Assembly: GCA_026225945.1 (NCBI GenBank)
Contig: JAMJFZ010000320.1
Location: 13,612,501-13,676,500 of the forward strand
Direction of reading: 5' to 3'
DNA: 64,000 bases
Origin: Cricetomys ansorgei
Lineage: Eukaryota; Chordata; Mammalia; Rodentia; Nesomyidae
The translations under genes and the position numbers were made by a program. The number at the start of each line of letters is the position of its first letter. Position 1 is the first letter of the stretch. Shown piece after piece: positions 58,911 through 64,000 of the stretch. The notes below the pieces were generated by a model. That model had not been told where the DNA came from. It saw only the letters and a list, made by a program, of their open reading frames with translations, and searched no databases.

Positions 58911-59734
58911 GGTCACATGTAACAGAATGACCTATAAGAACTGAGTATTCATATCGCAAAGGCACAGCCTACATTCGAGGTAGACCACCTACTTCCTGGA
59001 GTCAGTACTCTATGGCAGTGAGTGTGACAGGTCCCTAGTATATTCTACAAATAGGCACCAGCCTCAGGGCTGAGCAGGGACTACATATCCAGTTCCCACT
59101 TGGTGGCCTGCTTGTCTCTGGGGGACTGTGACCTTCTACAGGAGCAGATGTTGCTTTGTTCTGAGTTCTGTATCTCTTAACCAAAAGGCTAAAGCAACAC
59201 AGTGCATATGTCTAGGCCTCAGCCAGTCAATGGATACCAACTTGCTCTTTGCTGGTCTATCTGGTCAAACAGAGAGAGAAAAGAATGGCTTCTGACCTAA
59301 GACACTGTGGGTGAACTATTTTAAAGGAGAAGATAGTGAAACAAGTTACAGTAACTACTGTACATTGAAGCAAGGCCCAATTCTGGTATCTCACCTGATC
59401 GTAACCATAACATTGTACATGATCTTTAAATGCTATTTAGCACTGAATACAATTCTAGCAGCCTGTTTGTTTGTTTGTTTAAAGTTCTAAATTAAGCACA
59501 GTTATCACAAAAGAAGGGTTTGACTGGTTCAAATATCATGTATCTAAGCAGGGGCAACATTTCATAGGGATGTCTGGTAATATCTGGAGACTATTGTAAT
59601 TCAGCAAATGTCATTAAGCTTAGTGGGAAGAGACCAAGGACAGGGCTGAAATATATTACAGTGCTCAGGACAGCACCCCATAACAGAGAAACACCTGGCC
59701 AAAATGTAAATACTTCTAAAAAATTAGTGTTTCT
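58911..59734 (-). other. NEDD1: NEDD1 intron between exons A and B (unique part)
   Basis: No repeat beyond a (GTTT)n run near 59465, and no gene. Confidence 0.8.
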
Positions 59735-59888
59735 AGCCCTGCAATGGTGGCACACATGTTCAGGAGGCAGAGGCAAGCAGATTGCTGTGAGTTCGAGGCC
59801 AGCCTGGTCTACGGAGTGAGTTCCAGGACAGCCAGAGTTACAAAAGAGAAACCCTGTCTTGAAAGAAAAAAGAAAGAAGAAAAAAAGG
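59735..59888 (+). repeat. B1 SINE with an internal deletion
   Basis: GCCCTGCAATGGTGGCACAC, GAGTTCGAGGCCAGCCTGG and an A/G-rich tail. The TTTAATCCCAGCACT segment is missing. Confidence 0.92.
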
Positions 59889-60204
59889 TGTATCTAACTG
59901 TATTTTATAAAAATATAAGACTTAAATCTTAAGATTGCTGAGATAAAGATACACCATGAAGATTCTCGTACCCTCTCCCACCCCAGTCCCCAATCAGCTT
60001 TCTCAACACCCACGGTCTAACACTACCCTAACGTCCATGCTGCCCATTCATGCTTTTCTGCATGAGAAAACAAAGAAAATTTTTTAATTAGATACATCAA
60101 ATGTACAAATATTAGATCCCTTTGATCGTAAGCAGATGCCTGTGTAAGTCACAAAATGTCTGGCAAGGAAATAACTGTCACGGAACTGAAGCCTGGACAT
60201 GTTA

Positions 60205-60422
60205 GGGCTGGGGATGTAGCTCAGTGGATGAGTGCTTGCCCAGCACACAAAACCCTAGGTTCCATGCCAAGTACATATAAACTGAATGCGATGACATAAA
60301 CCTGCAATCCAAGCACTCAGCAAGTGAAGACAAGATCAGAAATTCAAGGTCATCTTTAGCTAATTGGCAAATTTGAGGCCTGCCTTGACTATGTGAGACC
60401 CTGTCACAAAACAAATACTCAT
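60205..60422 (+). repeat. ID-B1 fusion SINE (B4-like)
   Basis: GGGGATGTAGCTCAGTGGAT, then CCTGCAATCCAAGCACTCAG and GTGAGACCCTGTCACAAAAC. It ends about 20 bp from the exon A donor. Confidence 0.85.
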
Positions 60423-60439
60423 GATAATCCCACACTTAC

Positions 60440-60669
60440 TTCTTACTTGAAGTGTCATAGAGAATGATTCTTTTATCCAGGCCTATGGTTACAAACAGCA
60501 ATTCATTGACAGGAGAGAAGCAGATGCCTGAAGCTGGAGCTTTGTGTGCACTGTCAAAGCTATGGTATGAATTCTGACTGTTCACGTCCCAGAGAGTCAC
60601 CACTCCATTATCCGAGACACTGCCCAGAAGAGACTTCTTAAACAAGGAGTATTTCACGTGCCGGACAGG
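60440..60669 (-). CDS. NEDD1: NEDD1 coding exon A (WD40 propeller, about residues 164-240)
   Basis: The acceptor is TTTTTCTCACAG and the exon opens in phase 0 with CCT GTC CGG. It encodes 76 full codons plus two bases (AA) of a Lys codon, then donor GTAAGTG. Visible motifs are VRHVKYS, the WD-repeat signature VVTLWDVN, the stretch SGICFSPVNELLFVTIG, and a second WD-like end RIILYDTSS. These blades are part of the N-terminal propeller that directs NEDD1 to centrosomes. This is the most 5' NEDD1 exon that I can recognise in the window. Confidence 0.96.
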
Positions 60670-61804
60670 CTGTGAGAAAAAGACACACAATGTGACTGCA
60701 AACATTCAGACACATTCATAAATATGACTGAATTCCACCAACTCAGTCGACACCAGGTTAGGGAGTCTCCGAATTAAAGATAGGTTCTGACCACAAACCC
60801 CACCATATTATTTAGTGGGCTATAAGATGACCCTACAATGTTTTGATATACTATTAGTTGAGCATCTGTCATGATTTTATTATCTTGGAGAACACAGCTT
60901 CTTCAAACTCCTTCATTTCAGAGGAAAAATGTTAATAAAACACATCCACATCACCACATTAATTAACAAGGATTAGAATAGTCAGCATAAACACAGGGCC
61001 CAGCCACAGTCAAATCACAAGCGAACACTGGGAAAGAGTGAAAATATTTTGTACTCGTGTCCTCTATTCCCTTTAGACATTGGGATATATTTGTCTGACA
61101 CACCAACACAATGAGCTGCACAGTAATGCCTAAGGACAGAGGAGGGGCTGGCAACTTCTAGACTGGGACAAGATGAACCTTCTCTTAGAAACTCAGCCCG
61201 AGGGCAGTGCTGGCCTTTCTCTAAACACTAATCCCCACCACGGAGACAGGCTTCCTTTCTAGTTTATCTGGACCAAAAGATTCAGGCTGAGTAACAACAA
61301 GTCTTGGTTAAAATTGATTGAATTATATCTACATTCTTAAAATACTGCTTACAGATTTCTATTGGTATAATAATTAACTGTGCTAAGAAGTGCTTCACAA
61401 CTTTGCTTTAAAAATCTTATAATCTACTTAATTCTAAGATTTTTTTGTCTCAAACAACAAAAAATATTAAGAAGTAACATAAAACAAATTCTGACTAAAG
61501 AAACATTTATCAAACACTGACTAGAAGATAAATAACTGTTAATTCATTAAATGTGGCTCCTTGTTTTAATATAGTTAAGTGCAAAAAGAAAAAAACATCA
61601 AGTCACATAGCTTTCATTTTTGTTGACAAAAAGCACATCCAGATGAACAGGCAAAATCTTTACATCCATGTCTGAGAAAAAAAAAAAAAAACCAACTATA
61701 TGTTTTTGTTTTGACTACTGTTTGAGATATTTTATTTTTGTTTGGGGTTAAGGCTTCCTTCTGCAGTCAAGGTCCACCTAAACCTAGAACCTTCCTTTCT
61801 GTAG

Positions 61805-62032
61805 GTTACGGAAGGAGCTGAGGATGCAGCTAGCTTTGGAGTGCTTGCCTAGCATGGCTTAGGCTTGATCCCTAGTCCTGTATAAAATCCTAAAGTAATT
61901 CCAGCACACCAGTAGCTTTAGGCATGAGAATCAAAGTTCAAGGTCACCTCAGCTACACAGAGCGCTGAGAGGTCAGACTACACTACAGGAGATCCTGTCT
62001 CATACTTCTTTATTAAAAAAAAAAAAAAAAGA
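61805..62032 (+). repeat. B4-type SINE
   Basis: AGGAGCTGAGGATGCAGC, GAGTGCTTGCCTAGCATGG and GGAGATCCTGTCTCATAC, then a 16-base A tail. Confidence 0.82.
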
Positions 62033-62174
62033 CTGAGAGAGAGTTCCAAGTGTCTTTACCATGGCCATAGATGACTGTATCTTTCTAAGTTAAATTATTC
62101 AAAAGATGTATTATACAATAAGTCTTAAAGATTAAGCAGTTTAAAATATGTAGAAGAATATTTAATCCTTCAAT

Positions 62175-62770
62175 CTGGCAGCATGGCTGCCCTAGGGTAG
62201 AAAGAATGTTGGTATACACCTTTAATCCCAGTATTCAGAAAGTAACAGTAGCACAGACCTTTAATCCCAGTATTCGGAAGGCAATGGTAGTGTACTTTAA
62301 TAAAACCTAACACTTGGAAGACAGGAAGCAGAACTCAGAAGAAGTCAGTGTCAGACAGGACATTTGAGATGAGTCAGAGTGAAGGGCAGGCAGTGACAAA
62401 TCAAAGGAAGAATTAGCAGAGTCAGAGTAAGGATATGCCCAACTATCATAATAGAAAAGCAGGCTCTCAGCTCAGAAAGAGGTCAAGACACAGAGCAGTC
62501 TGAAGCAGTCATTTACAGAGGCAGTATGAGGCAGAGAGTCACAGAAGCAGTCTGAGAAATCTGAGGCAGAAACACAGGCAGCTCAGAAGAAGTTAGTATC
62601 AGACAAGAAGAGTGAGTCAGCTTGGAGAAGAGTCCGTATAGTTCTGAGTTCAGAAGGAGCTAGTTAGAATGGCTTATTCAGCAGTAAGACTCAAAGGCTG
62701 AAATGTTTTATGTTGTCCGGAGGCCAAATGCTTCAGGGCTCCAGGTCTAGGACCAGGGATTGAATGAGAA
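62175..62770 (-). repeat. Copy 2 of the unassigned repeat seen at 2036-2995
   Basis: The minus strand repeats the motif order of the 2-kb copy: CATTCAATCCCTGGTCCTAG, then CTTACTGCTGAATAAGCC, CTCCTTCTGAACTCAGAAC, CTGACTCATCTCAAATGTCC and two GGGATTAAAGGT modules, ending at GGCAGCCATGCTGCC. Confidence 0.75.
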
Positions 62771-63356
62771 ACAGAATAAACTCTTGTTTACCCTGAACCA
62801 ACATCTACAAAAATGTTAATTTTACAAGTTAGTGAACATACATATTTTTCTTACATGCAAACAATTTTTTTTTTTATAAATAAAACTGTTATAGGCAGTT
62901 TTGTAATGCACAGTGTTTGGATTTGGGAGTAAGAGGTGTGCTAATGCATTTAACTCCAAGGCCACAAACCTCTGGCACAAAATAAGCATTCTTAGGTTGC
63001 CTTTATGAGGCACATTATTCAGATCTAGGGATAAAATAAGAGGGCTGATACACTAAGCTCCAAGCTACAAACCTAAGAAAGCAGTCTATCTTTCTCATCT
63101 TTGTCTGACAAATCTTCAGGAAGACAAGCCACTGTCATCATCTGTGTTAGTTTCAAACCCCAGGTAGATTCTAGAACACTTCTTTCCTCTCAGAGCTCCT
63201 TAATTTTCTTTGGTCTCGTCTCATTTCTACCTGGGCCTCTGAGTGCTGGACTTCTTGGAATGTTTATGGATTCATTTTGCAAATAATCAAAGCATAACTA
63301 AACAAACAAAAATTTCTTCAAAGTTTTCTGTAGCACTTTGAGACTTCATAAGGAAA
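62771..63356 (-). other. NEDD1: NEDD1 5' intron sequence, unique
   Basis: No coding exon or repeat recognised. It is assigned to the intron upstream of exon A because the gene continues past the window. Confidence 0.7.
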
Positions 63357-63562
63357 CGCCAGGCAGTGGTGGCATGTCTTTAGTCCCAGCACTTGGGAGG
63401 CAGAGGCAGATTTCTGAGCTGAAAGTCAGGGTCTACAGAGTGAGTGTCAGGACAGCCAGGGCTACACAGGAAAACCCTGACTCAAAAAAAGAAAAAGAAA
63501 ACAGGAAGGAAGGAAGAAAGGAAGGAAGGAAAGAAGGAAGGAAGGGAGAGAGGGAGGGAGAC
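63357..63562 (+). repeat. B1 SINE with (GGAA)n microsatellite tail
   Basis: CCAGGCAGTGGTGGCATGTC, GCACTTGGGAGGCAGAGGC and CCAGGGCTACACAGGAAAAC, then GGAAG units from about 63500 to 63562. Confidence 0.95.
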
Positions 63563-63644
63563 TGGGTAGGGGAGGAAGGGTAGGCAATCATAAAGATATT
63601 GTCTAAATTTGAATGAAAGGCACAAACAGAATTTTAAAACCTAC

Positions 63645-63727
63645 CAGGAAGTCGCAGAAGGGGTAGTCTTTCACAGGACAGAGGTGCACCCTAATGCCAG
63701 CCACGGTGGCAATCTGCCTAAACCGGC
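63645..63727 (-). other. Possible extra exon in the NEDD1 intron (unproven)
   Basis: The minus strand shows an acceptor-like CAGTATTTTTAG, about 83 open bases that are more GC-rich than the surroundings, and a donor-like CTG then GTAGGT. One frame is open throughout. A second acceptor, TTTAGGCAG, would give 63 nt (21 codons) in phase 0 at both ends, matching exon A. It does not match the NEDD1 sequence expected before exon A. It could be a cassette exon or chance. Confidence 0.2.
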
Positions 63728-64000
63728 CTAAAAATACTGTTATTCAGAATCTGCAGCAAGTACACAGCTTGCTATCAAATTTCATTTATATTATCAAAAT
63801 TTCACAGATATTAACATGACCTGATTAAGCTATAATCTAAATTCTACATACTGCTTCAAGTTTTGGTGGCCTATTGGCAACACAGTAAGGGGGAAAGTTT
63901 AAAGATCATCATAAATGTTTCTCTCAGACAAACCTGGATTCAGGTATAGAATCAGCCAAGCTCCTTGAAACAAATACTGAAAACTCTCTTAACCTCTGTG

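Larger units (their letters stand above)
42375..64000 (-). other. NEDD1: NEDD1 gene, 3' two thirds (10 coding exons; 5' part outside window)
   Basis: NEDD1 is a centrosomal and spindle WD40 protein that binds the gamma-tubulin ring complex and targets it to centrosomes and to existing microtubules for nucleation. The ten exons listed separately join in phase to 1491 nt: 496 codons plus TGA. Their translation follows the known protein from the middle of the N-terminal WD40 propeller, through a Ser/Pro-rich linker, to the C-terminal helical gamma-tubulin-binding region. About 163 residues and the promoter lie past 64000. Residue numbers in the exon entries assume a human-like N-terminus. All introns are GT-AG. 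No frameshift or premature stop is seen, so this is an intact gene and not a retrocopy. Confidence 0.97.

Noticed and set aside
1..64000. Bacterial-type features (operons, CRISPR arrays, insertion sequences)
   Set aside because: The sequence is a mammalian genome; direct repeats present are microsatellites, SINEs and one minisatellite, none with CRISPR spacing.

Overview
This window is muroid rodent nuclear DNA. It carries B1, B2/B3, ID and B4 (ID-B1 fusion) SINEs, rodent L1 3' ends, MaLR and other solo LTRs, a URR1-type hAT copy and many CA/TG microsatellites. The one supported gene has sequence close to, but clearly different from, what I know of mouse and human NEDD1. A murid or cricetid other than house mouse is plausible; I cannot name the species.

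The gene is NEDD1, on the minus strand. NEDD1 is the WD40 adaptor that carries the gamma-tubulin ring complex to centrosomes and spindles. Ten coding exons lie between 60669 and 42375, and all have GT-AG boundaries. Spliced together they give 1491 nt (496 codons plus stop) with every junction in phase. They cover about residue 164 to the C-terminus of a protein that is 660 residues long in human. The 5' exons (the first half of the WD40 propeller) lie beyond the right edge. An 8-kb intron (42956-50984) separates the last two exons from the rest. It holds a long inverted repeat, a short minisatellite, an L1 nested in an L1, a solo LTR and a 410-bp TG/CG/CA tract.

The left 41 kb (1 to about 40.8 kb) lies downstream of NEDD1. 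No protein-coding gene is supported there. It is unique noncoding sequence broken up by repeats: a 5'-truncated L1 with a recognisable ORF2 reverse transcriptase core and 3' UTR (12.8-16.2 kb), older L1 fragments on the minus strand (20.3-21.3, 37.2-38.0, 38.9-40.7 kb), solo LTRs, SINEs and microsatellites. From known human synteny the next gene on this side would be the lncRNA RMST, which is not seen here.

I found no new gene system. The best leads are the 43.5-44.1 kb inverted repeat, an unassigned repeat family of 0.6-1 kb, two possible unannotated exons (39388-39480 plus strand; 63645-63727 minus strand) and the TG/CG/CA tract. Repeat edges are read by eye and are usually good to within 10-30 bp.
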